Assembly: GCF_042654245.1 (NCBI RefSeq)
Contig: NZ_JBHSGI010000009.1
Coordinates: forward strand, 62,001 to 126,000
Direction of reading: 5' to 3'
Source: Seohaeicola_A nanhaiensis
GTDB lineage: Bacteria; Pseudomonadota; Alphaproteobacteria; Rhodobacterales; Rhodobacteraceae
DNA length: 64,000 nt
Shown here: in pieces, positions 17,485-26,117 of the stretch
Position numbering within the stretch: the stretch's first letter is position 1
How the letters are laid out: each line of letters begins with the position of its first letter
The notes under the pieces: model-generated
Database searches by the model: none
What the model saw: only the letters and a program-made list of their open reading frames with translations
Told to the model about the DNA's origin: nothing
Made by a program: the position numbers and the translations under genes

Positions 17485-18705
17485 ATGACCCGCTATTTCG
17501 ACGCGCTTGAAACCCGCAGCGCCGATGAGAGGGCCGCCGACCTGGCCCGCGCCCTGCCCGCGCAGATCGCCCGGGCCAAGGCCCTGCCCGGCTATGCCGA
17601 GAGTCTGAAGGACGTCGATCCGGCCACGATCACCTCGGCCGCCGATCTGGTCGCCCTGCCGGTGCTGCGCAAGTCGGATCTGAGCAAGGCCCAGGCCGCG
17701 CGCCCGCCCTTCGGCGGCTATGCGGCGCGCCCGGCCTCGGGGTTTGCGCATGTCTTCCAGTCGCCCGGGCCGATCTACGAGCCGGGCGGCGGCGACTGCG
17801 ACTGGTGGCGCTTCGGGCGGGTGCTGCATGCCGCCGGCATCGGGCCGGGCGACATCGTGCAGAACTGTTTCGGCTATCACCTGACCCCGGCGGGGATGCT
17901 GTTCGAGAACGGCGCCCGCGCGGTGGGGGCCGCCGTGCTGCCCGCCGGCACCGGGCAGACCGAGCTGCAGGTGATCGCCGCGCGCGACGTGGGGACGACG
18001 GCCTATGCCGGCACGCCGGATTTCCTGAAGGTGATCCTAGACAAGGCCGAGGAGATGGGCATTTCGCTCGCCATCACCAAGGCGACCGTGGGCGGCGGCG
18101 CGCTGTTCCCCTCGCTGCGCCAGCATTACAAGGATCACGGGATCCTCTGCCTGCAGTCCTATGCCACCGCCGACATCGGCAACATCGCCTATGAAAGCCC
18201 AGCGATGGAGGGGATGATCCTGGACGAGCAGGTGGTGGTCGAGATCGTCACCCCCGGCACCGGCACCCCCGTGGCGCCGGGCGACGTGGGCGAGGTATTG
18301 GTCACCACGCTGAACCCCGACTATCCGCTGATCCGCTTCGCCACCGGCGACATGAGCGCGGTGATGGAGGGTCCGTCCCCCTGCGGGCGCACCAACCAGC
18401 GCATCCGGGGCTGGATGGGCCGGGCCGACCAGACCACCAAGATCAAGGGCATGTTCATCCGCCCCGAGCAGGTCGCCGCCCTGGTCGCGCGCCATTCTGA
18501 GGTGGTCAAGGCCCGCGTCATCGCCCGGCGCGAGGGCGAGATGGACACGATGACGGTGCAGCTCGAGGCGCCCGGCAGCGACGGTTCGGTCTATCTGCGC
18601 TCGGTGGCCGAGGTGCTGAAGCTGAAGGGCGCGGTCGAGGTCGTCGCCCCCGGCACCCTGCCGCGGGACGGCCTGGTGATCGAGGACCAGCGGCGGTATG
18701 ATTGA
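17485..18705 (+). CDS. PaaK-like phenylacetate-CoA ligase family protein with altered P-loop
   Basis: 406 residues; GGGAGGGG sits right before ATG. The PaaK/AMP-binding fold is recognised by SYATADIGNIAYE (about 230; the YGxTE-equivalent motif), PLIRFATGDMSAV (about 284) and GRADQTTKIKGMFIRPEQV (about 312) before the C-terminal lid. The usual serine/threonine-rich ATP-phosphate loop (SSGTTG) is replaced by FQSPGPIYEPGG (about 91-102), so nucleotide handling may differ. Expected to form an acyl- or aryl-CoA from an acid imported by the neighbouring ABC system. It shares a 110-base divergent promoter region with the STAS-like gene. Substrate unknown. Confidence 0.8.
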   Translation: MTRYFDALETRSADERAADLARALPAQIARAKALPGYAESLKDVDPATITSAADLVALPVLRKSDLSKAQAARPPFGGYAARPASGFAHVFQSPGPIYEPGGGDCDWWRFGRVLHAAGIGPGDIVQNCFGYHLTPAGMLFENGARAVGAAVLPAGTGQTELQVIAARDVGTTAYAGTPDFLKVILDKAEEMGISLAITKATVGGGALFPSLRQHYKDHGILCLQSYATADIGNIAYESPAMEGMILDEQVVVEIVTPGTGTPVAPGDVGEVLVTTLNPDYPLIRFATGDMSAVMEGPSPCGRTNQRIRGWMGRADQTTKIKGMFIRPEQVAALVARHSEVVKARVIARREGEMDTMTVQLEAPGSDGSVYLRSVAEVLKLKGAVEVVAPGTLPRDGLVIEDQRRYD

Positions 18706-18812
18706 GGGGGGTGGTTGGGGCGCCACTTCTATGGTTCAAAATCCCGACCCACTATGAAATGCCACGAACCTAATGGAGGAAGAATGAGGGAATCTATGTC
18801 CTGCCTTCAGTC

Positions 18813-19667
18813 TTAGTTTCGATGTTTGGTTTCGGTAGTGATTTGAGTAAGTTTGAACACGTCGTCACTCTTCTTTTCCAGCGAGCCAACAAATTCACCG
18901 CCCTCGAGTATCTTTTGTCCCTGTCTCGCGAACACATCGGCGTACTGGATCCAAATAAATAGCCTAACTACTGTCTTAAGATCTGGATTCTCGAAGAACA
19001 TGACGTTTTTTCCGGGAAGCTGAGTCGAGTAATCTATCACGTTGTACGTCATTCCGGAAGCAAGGTCTCCCATGACCGGCCCGCTACTTTGACTTGCATC
19101 CTTCTCCCATGCAAATTGCACGTTGACCCCCCGAGCCGGAGATTGTCCGCTATTTCTTACAGTTAGACTGAACACACCAATGAAAACTCCGTCTTTTTCG
19201 GAAATATCTACTGTGGCTTCATCTATGGATACGTAGGCCCTGACTTGCGCTTCCCCAATTTCTCTAGTGTCCTTGGCCATCTTTTGCGTCTCGATAAGTG
19301 TGAGGCGCACATAAATTAGCGCGAGCACAGCAGTCCCAGTCGTCACCACCGTAAGAATCAGAAGAGATTTGGCCCAAAGTGCCATGCCTTTCTGAGCCGC
19401 GAGGTCTTCGCTTCTGCCGTAATCGTCGCTATAGGATTCCAGCTTTTTTGCTATGCAATCCGGAACCAAAACACCGGATGCTCTGATGCACTCGCGCTCT
19501 ATGCTCTGTGCGGCTTCATATTTATGTAGTTCAGCTCTGTCGTCGTGCTCCAGCTCCAAGTTGCTTTCCAAGCCTTGTGAGTAGCCGATCATCCCAACTA
19601 CCAAGGTGATGATGATAAGAGCGAAAGCTATAATTGGAGTGTCGTTACGCCCATCGACATTTGACAT
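18813..19667 (-). CDS. orphan membrane protein, AT-rich, unknown function
   Basis: 284 residues. Two predicted membrane helices at about 12-30 (IIAFALIIITLVVGMIG) and 101-122 (LLILTVVTTGTAVLALIY) enclose a charged, cysteine-containing loop. After KMAKDTREIGEAQVRAYVS comes a C-terminal beta-rich domain (about 150-275) with an NSGQSPARGVNV block. The TREIGEAQVRAY junction is common in uncharacterised alphaproteobacterial proteins with this layout. Base composition is distinctly AT-richer and codon use less biased than in every neighbour, pointing to recent acquisition. It stands alone, with no mobility gene. Start chosen at 19667, eleven bases after GGAG. Function unknown. Confidence 0.72.
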   Translation of the reverse strand: MSNVDGRNDTPIIAFALIIITLVVGMIGYSQGLESNLELEHDDRAELHKYEAAQSIERECIRASGVLVPDCIAKKLESYSDDYGRSEDLAAQKGMALWAKSLLILTVVTTGTAVLALIYVRLTLIETQKMAKDTREIGEAQVRAYVSIDEATVDISEKDGVFIGVFSLTVRNSGQSPARGVNVQFAWEKDASQSSGPVMGDLASGMTYNVIDYSTQLPGKNVMFFENPDLKTVVRLFIWIQYADVFARQGQKILEGGEFVGSLEKKSDDVFKLTQITTETKHRN

Positions 19668-19769
19668 TGCAGCATGAACTCCGCCTTGGATTTACCTCTT
19701 CTCACAATATTGCGAAAATTTCTTTTCCTGTCTTGCACGCCGATAGCGCGAGTGTCGGCTACATAGGCC

Positions 19770-20171
19770 TCATCCGAACTTCACAAAGGCCCAGGCCATC
19801 GCCACGTAGGTGAGCTGGTGCAGGGCCTGGTCGAAGCCGTTGGCGCGCCAGTAGCCGGCCTCGTGGGGGCCGTAGCCCTTGATCTCGCTGTAGCGCGCCT
19901 TGCCCCAGTCGATGTTGAAATGGACGATCCATTCCAGCACGGCGATCACCGCGATGAAGGGAATCGGCGCGCCGACCAGCAGGAAGGCGAGGACCGAGCC
20001 GAGCACGTGGACGCCGGCGTGCTGTGCGCGGCCGAGGTGCCAGTAGGTGCCCCGCCCTTCGAGCATCCGGGGCGTCTGCAGGAAGTAATCGGCAAACATG
20101 TGCTTGATCTGCAGGAGGCAGAGCAGGATCAGAACGGTGCTGACAGTCACGGCCAATGGGGCCTCCGGCAT
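19770..20171 (-). CDS. DUF3307 membrane protein
   Basis: 133 residues, about four hydrophobic helices. The N-terminal LLCLLQIKHMFADYFLQTPRM and central H-GVHVLGSV blocks, then LEWIVHFNIDWGKAR, are the DUF3307 signatures (conserved His/Asp near membrane ends). Some DUF3307 proteins are annotated near transport or phage genes, but no activity is established. Divergent from the large ABC-like gene with a 126-base gap. Confidence 0.82.
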   Translation of the reverse strand: MPEAPLAVTVSTVLILLCLLQIKHMFADYFLQTPRMLEGRGTYWHLGRAQHAGVHVLGSVLAFLLVGAPIPFIAVIAVLEWIVHFNIDWGKARYSEIKGYGPHEAGYWRANGFDQALHQLTYVAMAWAFVKFG

Positions 20172-20297
20172 CGTTGCGCCGGATCAGCTTAGGGCCTTCG
20201 CCGCCGCCCTGCAATCCACCGCCCCGGGGCGGCGCGGTGTTTTACCATTTGCACCACAGGGCACGGCGTTGTTACCATCGGCGGCAACTGCAAAGCA

Positions 20298-23200
20298 GTG
20301 CGGGACGGACTTCGGGGCAAAGCCATAGATTCTTCGCTTTTCCAATTCATCTGGAAATACTCGAAGCGCGACCAGCTGATCCTGCTGGGCGTGACGACGA
20401 CGCTGTTTCCGCTGCTCTACCTGACTCTGGAGCTGCCCAAGCGGATCATCAACGACGCCATCGGGCCGAAATCCTCGGTGATCGACGTGTTTGGCTATCA
20501 GGTCAGTCAGGTCACCTTCCTGGCGATCCTCTGCGGCGCCTTCCTGGCATCGGTGCTGGCGCATGGCCTTGTGAAGATGCGCATCAACACGATGAAGGGC
20601 GTGCTGTCGGAACGGATGCTGCGGCGCTTCCGCTATCAGCTGATCTCGCGCATCCTGCTGTTTCCTCAGCCCTATTTCGAGCGGGTGAGCCAGGGCGAGC
20701 TGGTCTCGATGATCACCGCCGAGAGCGAGCCGATGGGCGGGCTGATGGGCGATGCGATCAGCCAGCCGGTGCTGCAGGCCGGGCAGATGGCGACGATCCT
20801 GGGGTTCCTGTTCTTCCAGAGCTTCTGGTTCGGGCTGGCGGCCTGTGCGCTGATCCCGCTGCAGGCCTGGCTGATCCCGCGTCTGCAGCGGCAGATCAAC
20901 CAGCTGAACAAGAAGCGGATCCAGCAGGTGCGGGTGCTGGCCGCCTCGATCGGGGAGAGCGCAGCGGGGGTGACGGCGATCCGGGCGAATGGCGGCTGGC
21001 GGTATCGGCTGGCCGAGATCACCGAGATGCTGGGGCGGAATTTCGACATCCGTTTCGAGATCTACCAGAAGAAGTTCTTCATGAAGTTCATCAACAACTT
21101 CATCGGCCAACTGACGCCGTTCTTCTTCTTCTCGATCGGCGGCTATCTGGTGTTGCAGGGCGCGGTGTCGCTGGGCGCGCTGGTGGCAGCGCTGGCGGCC
21201 TACAAGGATCTGTCGAGCCCGTGGAAGGAGCTGCTGGATTACTACAACCAGACCCAGGACATGAGCCTGCGCTGGGAGGTTGTGACCGAGCGCTTTGCCC
21301 CGGCGGGGCTGATGGACGAGAGCCTGTTCCAGGGCGCGCCCGAGACGCTGCCGCGACTGGCCGGCGACATCACGCTGGACCATGTGACGGTGCGCGACGC
21401 GGATGGCAACGCGGTGCTGGAGGATCTGAACGTGGTGCTGCCGGGGGGCGGGACCATCGGGATCGTCGCGCCGAGTTCCGAGGACCGGCGGGCGCTGTCG
21501 GAACTGCTGAGCCGCGAGGTTCTGCCCGCGGCGGGCAAGGTGCGCATCGGGCAGACCGATCTGACCGGCCTGCACCATGCGGCGATTGCCGGGCGGATCG
21601 GGCTGGCCTCGTCGCGGCCGCTGCTGTTTCTGGGCAGTTTCGCCGACAACGTGCTGATGCCGATCCGGCGCCGCCCGGTGAGCGCGGCGGGCGACCCGGC
21701 GCGGCATGCGGAATCCGAGCGGGCGGGGAACAGCTCCGATCCCTTCGACGCCGACTGGCTGGACGTGCAGGCGGGCGGGTTCACCGATCGCGAGGAGCTG
21801 CGCGACTGGTGGCTGCATCTGATCGAGGGGATGGGGCCGGGCAATGCGCTGTTCCGGCGCGGGCTGGACCAGAGTTTCGACCCCGACCGGCACCCCGATC
21901 TGGCGCGGCGGCTGGTGGACCAGCGGGTGGCGGTGCGGATCGCCATCGAGGAGGCGGGGCTGGGCCGGTACGTGCATTTCTTCGACGTGCGGCATTACAA
22001 CCCGGCGCTGCCGCTGGCGGAAAACCTGCTGTTCGCCACCGCGCGGCGGCCGATCACCGCGGATCTGATGGCGGGCCAGAGCGCCTTTCTGCGGCAGCTG
22101 CGCAAGCTGGATCTGCAGGAGCCGCTGATCGCGCTGAACCGCGAGATCATCGACATGCTGCGCCAGATCTTCGGGATGGATGGCACGGAGCATCCGCTGT
22201 TCCGCAATCTGGGGCTGGATGCGGAGAGTTACGAGGCCGCCGTGGCGCTGGTCGAGAAGACGCGCAACGCCGCCGCGACCGCGCTGAGCGACGAGGAGCT
22301 GGCGACGCTGCTGACGGTGCCTTTGCGGGTGTCGGCGGAACAGATCGGCCCGGCCTTTCCCGACAGCATCAAGGCGCGGGTGCTGGAGCTGCGCAAGAGC
22401 CATTCGGGGATGCTGGTCGGCACCTTCGGCGATCTCTTCGCGCCGCTGGATCCGCGCAGGTTCGCGCCGGGGCTGACGGTGCTGGAGAACGCGCTGTTCG
22501 GGATCATCTCGAAGGATGCCGGGGGCAAGACCGAGGAGATCCAGCGGCAGGTCGCGCAGGTGCTGATCGCGGGCGGGGCGCAGGAAGGCGTGGTGCAGCT
22601 GATCTATGACATGCCGGTGGCGCTGAGCGGGGCCAACCTGCCCGCGCTGATCGCCGAGCCGCTGGTTCTGTCGCGGGCGGCGATCAAGCGGCCGGATGTC
22701 CTGATCCTGGATCAGGTGCTGGCCAGCTATCCGGTGGAGACCCGCGTCTCGGTCCTGGCCAGACTGCGCGCGCTGCTGCCGGGGACGACGATCATCCATC
22801 TGGCGGAATCGCTGGAGGACGAGAAGGCCTATGATGTGATATTCGAGTTGCAGCAGGGCCGCATCCTGAGCGACGACATGGACCAGTCATCGGAAGACGA
22901 TACCGCCGCAAGCGCCGACCTGGGCCGCAAGATGCGGGCGCTGGAACAGACCGAGATGTTTTCGACCCTCAGCCGCAAGCAGTTGCGCCTGCTGGCCTTC
23001 GGCGCGCGCTGGTACGATGCGAAGAAGGGCGAGGTGGTGTTCCTGAAGAACGATCCGCCGACCGACGGGGCCTTTCTGGTGCTGGAGGGCGAGGCCGGGC
23101 TTTATCTGCCGCGCGAGGGGGAGGACGACCTGCTGATCGCCACCGCCGGGCCCGGCAAGCTGGTGGGCGAGCTGGGGCTGATCCGCAACGAGCCGCGCGC

Positions 23201-23333
23201 GCTGTCGATGGTGGCCGATACCGACCTGCGCTGCCTGCGGATCGGGGCGGCCGAGTTCCTGGGCGTGGTCGAGAACGACGCGGCGATGGCCTTCAAGCTG
23301 TTGCAGGTCGTGGCGAAATACGTGTCGAACTAG
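20298..23333 (+). CDS. ABC-exporter-like protein with degenerate ATPase and C-terminal cNMP-binding domain
   Basis: 1011 residues from GTG at 20298; no strong ribosome site, and an ATA ten codons in (before DSSLFQFIW) aligns better with a typical N-terminus. Type I ABC exporter membrane domain at about 25-330 with six hydrophobic segments. The ATPase domain (about 345-865) is non-canonical: Walker A reads APSSEDRR at 391-398 (Lys to Arg397, glycines lost), the signature is LSGAN at 776-780, and Walker B is VLILDQ with Gln806 for the catalytic Glu. An insert of about 260 residues (about 455-715) splits it. A cyclic-nucleotide-binding domain follows (about 885-1011) whose phosphate cassette is kept (Glu958 in GELGLI, Arg967 in EPRA). 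Likely a non-hydrolysing, ligand-sensing membrane protein; cell role unknown. Confidence 0.85.
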   Translation: MRDGLRGKAIDSSLFQFIWKYSKRDQLILLGVTTTLFPLLYLTLELPKRIINDAIGPKSSVIDVFGYQVSQVTFLAILCGAFLASVLAHGLVKMRINTMKGVLSERMLRRFRYQLISRILLFPQPYFERVSQGELVSMITAESEPMGGLMGDAISQPVLQAGQMATILGFLFFQSFWFGLAACALIPLQAWLIPRLQRQINQLNKKRIQQVRVLAASIGESAAGVTAIRANGGWRYRLAEITEMLGRNFDIRFEIYQKKFFMKFINNFIGQLTPFFFFSIGGYLVLQGAVSLGALVAALAAYKDLSSPWKELLDYYNQTQDMSLRWEVVTERFAPAGLMDESLFQGAPETLPRLAGDITLDHVTVRDADGNAVLEDLNVVLPGGGTIGIVAPSSEDRRALSELLSREVLPAAGKVRIGQTDLTGLHHAAIAGRIGLASSRPLLFLGSFADNVLMPIRRRPVSAAGDPARHAESERAGNSSDPFDADWLDVQAGGFTDREELRDWWLHLIEGMGPGNALFRRGLDQSFDPDRHPDLARRLVDQRVAVRIAIEEAGLGRYVHFFDVRHYNPALPLAENLLFATARRPITADLMAGQSAFLRQLRKLDLQEPLIALNREIIDMLRQIFGMDGTEHPLFRNLGLDAESYEAAVALVEKTRNAAATALSDEELATLLTVPLRVSAEQIGPAFPDSIKARVLELRKSHSGMLVGTFGDLFAPLDPRRFAPGLTVLENALFGIISKDAGGKTEEIQRQVAQVLIAGGAQEGVVQLIYDMPVALSGANLPALIAEPLVLSRAAIKRPDVLILDQVLASYPVETRVSVLARLRALLPGTTIIHLAESLEDEKAYDVIFELQQGRILSDDMDQSSEDDTAASADLGRKMRALEQTEMFSTLSRKQLRLLAFGARWYDAKKGEVVFLKNDPPTDGAFLVLEGEAGLYLPREGEDDLLIATAGPGKLVGELGLIRNEPRALSMVADTDLRCLRIGAAEFLGVVENDAAMAFKLLQVVAKYVSN

Positions 23334-23430
23334 AGCTCCAGACGGCGCAGGCGCCGGGCGAGAACACCCTCACAACAATTTTCTGCATCGCCGCCAAGGA
23401 TTGACGCCCGGCGCGCGTCCAAGGATCGTG

Positions 23431-23973
23431 ATGCGCATGGTGACAAGCGAAGAGGATCTTGCCCGGGCGGCGGCGGGGGGTGATGCGGCGGCCTTTGGGG
23501 CGCTGCTGGAGCTGCGCTATGACGGGCTGTTCCGCCTCGCCTTTCGCCTGACCGGGAGCCGTGCCGAGGCGGAGGATCTGACGCAGGACATCTGCGCGGC
23601 GCTTCCCGCCAAGCTGGCCGGGTACCGCAGCGAGGCGCGGTTCGGCACCTGGCTGTATCGTGTCGCGGTGAATGCGGCGCATGACCGGAGGCGGCGGCAG
23701 GCCAGTGCGCGCAAGGCGGCGGACGGCTGGGGCGACTGGGAGCTGGCGCGGCAGGCCGAGATGGCCGAGACGGCGGCGCAGATCGACTGGCTGACCGCCG
23801 CGATGCGCGCCCTGCCCGATGACCTGCGCGACACGCTGGCGCTGGTGCTGGACGACATGAGCCACCGCGAGGCGGGCGAGGTACTGGGCATCAGCGAAGG
23901 CACGGTCAGCTGGCGGGTCTCGGAGGCCCGCAAACATCTGCGCGCCCTGCGCGCGACGGAGGATCAGCGATGA
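23431..23973 (+). CDS. ECF-family RNA polymerase sigma factor
   Basis: 180 residues from ATG at 23431, five bases after AAGGA. Sigma-70 region 2 (about 15-85) contains LTGSRAEAEDLTQDIC and FGTWLYRVAVNAAHD; region 4 (about 120-175) contains LPDDLRDTLALVLDDMSHREAGEVLGISEGTVSWRVSEARKHL. No N- or C-terminal extra domain. It overlaps the next gene by ATGA, so both are made together; a sigma factor translationally coupled to a membrane protein is the usual sigma/anti-sigma layout. No clear autoregulatory ECF promoter could be picked out in the 97-base gap upstream. Confidence 0.92.
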   Translation: MRMVTSEEDLARAAAGGDAAAFGALLELRYDGLFRLAFRLTGSRAEAEDLTQDICAALPAKLAGYRSEARFGTWLYRVAVNAAHDRRRRQASARKAADGWGDWELARQAEMAETAAQIDWLTAAMRALPDDLRDTLALVLDDMSHREAGEVLGISEGTVSWRVSEARKHLRALRATEDQR

Positions 23974-25964
23974 GCGACGATCTTGACGACCTGAAGGCGG
24001 CGATGAAGGCCGCGACGCCGGCCCCGGATGCCGCGAGGAAGGCTGCGCATCTGGCGCTGGCGCAGAAAAATTTTGCCGATCTCCAAGGATCGCGGGAGGA
24101 GGCGCGTCCTAAGTCCGATCGCCCCGGTTGGGGCCTCTGGACAGGAGCACGTCAGATGTTGAATTTCATGACCACCCGCGGCGGATTGACCGCAACCACC
24201 GCCCTTGTCGCCATCGGGTTCGTTTCGCTGACCCCGCTGGGCGAGCGGCTGCTGACCCCGCGCGATGTGTCCGAGGTGATCGGCACGCGGAGCGCGCCGG
24301 AAGTGGAACCTGTCGCAGCCAAGCCCGAGGCGGCGCGCGCCCGGGAAGAGGTGCAGGCGCTGGCGGACAGCGACTCGGCGGTGGAATCGGCCCCCGTCAT
24401 GGGCGGCGCGGTCAGCGCCGAGGCGCCGCCGCCGCCCGCAGCCGCGCCGATGCCGGGGCGGCTGGCCAATCCGTCGGACCGCATGTCGCGCGGGGTGCAG
24501 CTGAACGTGGCGCCGATGGCGGAATACGCCCGGCCGATGCCGGGCGACATGATCGCGCCGCCCGAGCAGGATACCGAAGCCTTCGCCAATGCGAAGCAGA
24601 ACCCGCTGAAGATCACGGCGGAGGAGCCGGTTTCGACCTTCTCGATCGACGTCGACACGGCCTCGTATTCAGTGGTGCGCAATTCGCTGACCAACGGGAT
24701 GCTGCCGCCGCCGGATGCGGTGCGGGTCGAGGAGATGGTGAACTATTTCCCCTATGACTATGCCGCGCCGGAGGCCGGGCAGGCGTTCCGGCCGACGGTT
24801 TCCGTCAGCCCGACGCCCTGGAATGCGGGCACGAAGATCGTGCAGATCGGCATTCAGGGGGCAATGCCCGCCATTGCCGACCGCCCGGCGCTGAACCTGG
24901 TGTTCCTGGTCGACACCTCGGGGTCGATGGAGGCGCAGGACAAGCTGCCGCTGCTCAAGCAGTCTTTCGCGCTTATGCTGGGCCAGCTGCGGCCCGAGGA
25001 TCAGGTGGCCATCGTCGCCTATGCCGGGAGCGCGGGCGAGGTGCTGGCGCCGACGAAGGCGAGCGAGCGGGACACGATCCTGGCGGCGCTGAACCGGCTG
25101 TCGTCGGGCGGGTCGACCGCCGGGCAGGAAGGGTTGCAGCAGGCCTATGCCGTGGCCGAGAGCATGAAGGCCGAGGGGGAGGTGAGCCGGGTGATCCTGG
25201 CGACGGATGGCGATTTCAACGTGGGGCTGTCGGACCCCGAGGCGCTGAAGACCTATATCGAGGGCAAGCGGAAGAGCGGCACCTATCTCAGCGTGCTGGG
25301 CTTCGGGCGCGGCAATCTGGACGATGCGACGATGCAGGCCTTGGCGCAGAACGGCAACGGCACGGCGGCCTATATCGACACGCTGTCGGAGGCGCAGAAG
25401 GTGCTGGTGGATCAGCTGTCGGGCGCGCTGTTCCCGATTGCGGATGATGTGAAGATCCAGGTGGAGTTCAACCCGGCGACGGTCGCCGAATACCGGCTGA
25501 TCGGCTATGAGACCCGCGCGCTGAACCGCGAGGATTTCAACAACGACAGGGTGGACGCCGGCGATATCGGCGCGGGCACTTCGGTGACGGCGCTCTATGA
25601 GATCACGCCGGTGGGGTCGCCCGCGCAGCTGACCGAGCCGCTGCGCTATCAGCCGGCGGGTGTGGCGCAGGGCGATGCAGAGGAACTGGGGTTCCTGCGG
25701 CTGCGCTACAAGGCGCCGGGCGAGGCGACCAGCCAGCTGATCGAGATGCCGATCACCGCCGATCTGCCGCCCCAGGGCGACGCCGGCTTTGCCATCGCCA
25801 TCGCCGGGTTCGGGCAGCTGCTGCGCGGGTCGTCCTATCTGGGCGACTGGAGCTGGGGCGACGCGATTGCGCTGGCCAATGCGAACAAGGGGGCGGACCC
25901 CTACGGCTATCGCGCCGAGGCGGTGCAGCTGATGCGCCTCGCGCAGAGCCTTTCGGCGCGGTAA
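23970..25964 (+). CDS. YfbK-like vWA-domain membrane protein coupled to an ECF sigma factor
   Basis: 664 residues. A cytoplasmic N-terminus (1-70) precedes one membrane helix (about 71-90: GGLTATTALVAIGFVSLTPL). A low-complexity Ala/Pro stretch (about 100-200) leads to the YfbK/vWA region, whose metal-ion MIDAS motif DTSGSM is at 315-320, and a C-terminal DUF3520-like domain. The helix would put the vWA domain in the periplasm. It overlaps the sigma gene by ATGA, so its short cytoplasmic segment is the only plausible sigma-binding part; no zinc anti-sigma (HxxxCxxC) motif is present. Proposed role: extracytoplasmic sensor/anti-sigma partner. Confidence 0.85.
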   Translation: MSDDLDDLKAAMKAATPAPDAARKAAHLALAQKNFADLQGSREEARPKSDRPGWGLWTGARQMLNFMTTRGGLTATTALVAIGFVSLTPLGERLLTPRDVSEVIGTRSAPEVEPVAAKPEAARAREEVQALADSDSAVESAPVMGGAVSAEAPPPPAAAPMPGRLANPSDRMSRGVQLNVAPMAEYARPMPGDMIAPPEQDTEAFANAKQNPLKITAEEPVSTFSIDVDTASYSVVRNSLTNGMLPPPDAVRVEEMVNYFPYDYAAPEAGQAFRPTVSVSPTPWNAGTKIVQIGIQGAMPAIADRPALNLVFLVDTSGSMEAQDKLPLLKQSFALMLGQLRPEDQVAIVAYAGSAGEVLAPTKASERDTILAALNRLSSGGSTAGQEGLQQAYAVAESMKAEGEVSRVILATDGDFNVGLSDPEALKTYIEGKRKSGTYLSVLGFGRGNLDDATMQALAQNGNGTAAYIDTLSEAQKVLVDQLSGALFPIADDVKIQVEFNPATVAEYRLIGYETRALNREDFNNDRVDAGDIGAGTSVTALYEITPVGSPAQLTEPLRYQPAGVAQGDAEELGFLRLRYKAPGEATSQLIEMPITADLPPQGDAGFAIAIAGFGQLLRGSSYLGDWSWGDAIALANANKGADPYGYRAEAVQLMRLAQSLSAR

Positions 25965-25990
25965 CCTCCCCAGCCGCGACGGAAGGCCGA

Positions 25991-26021
25991 GGCCCGGACG
26001 CCACCCCGTCCGGGCCTTTTT
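25991..26021 (+). terminator. Rho-independent terminator after the sigma/vWA operon
   Basis: GGCCCGGACG (25991-26000), a six-base loop, CGTCCGGGCC (26007-26016) and TTTTT form a perfect 10-bp stem with a U-tract 27 bases after the vWA stop. Confidence 0.9.
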
Positions 26022-26064
26022 CCGTTTGCGCGGCGATTCCGTGCGGTTGCGGTGGGGGTTGCAT

Positions 26065-26080
26065 TACCGAACGATCAGTA
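26065..26080. promoter_or_regulatory. TetR operator upstream of the TetR gene
   Basis: TACCGAACGATCAGTA matches its own reverse complement at 12 of 16 positions. It lies 37 bases before the TetR ATG and overlaps a TATAAA-like -10 element (26079-26084), the usual position for TetR autorepression of its own two-gene operon. Confidence 0.6.
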
Positions 26081-26117
26081 TAAAACTCCTGCACGTGATC
26101 CAAAGGAGGTGCCTACG

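Noticed and set aside
20184..22799. Very long open frame on the minus strand opposite the pseudo-ABC gene
   Set aside because: It is a high-GC shadow: Arg/Gln/His-rich composition without domain motifs, and the plus-strand gene has clear domains.
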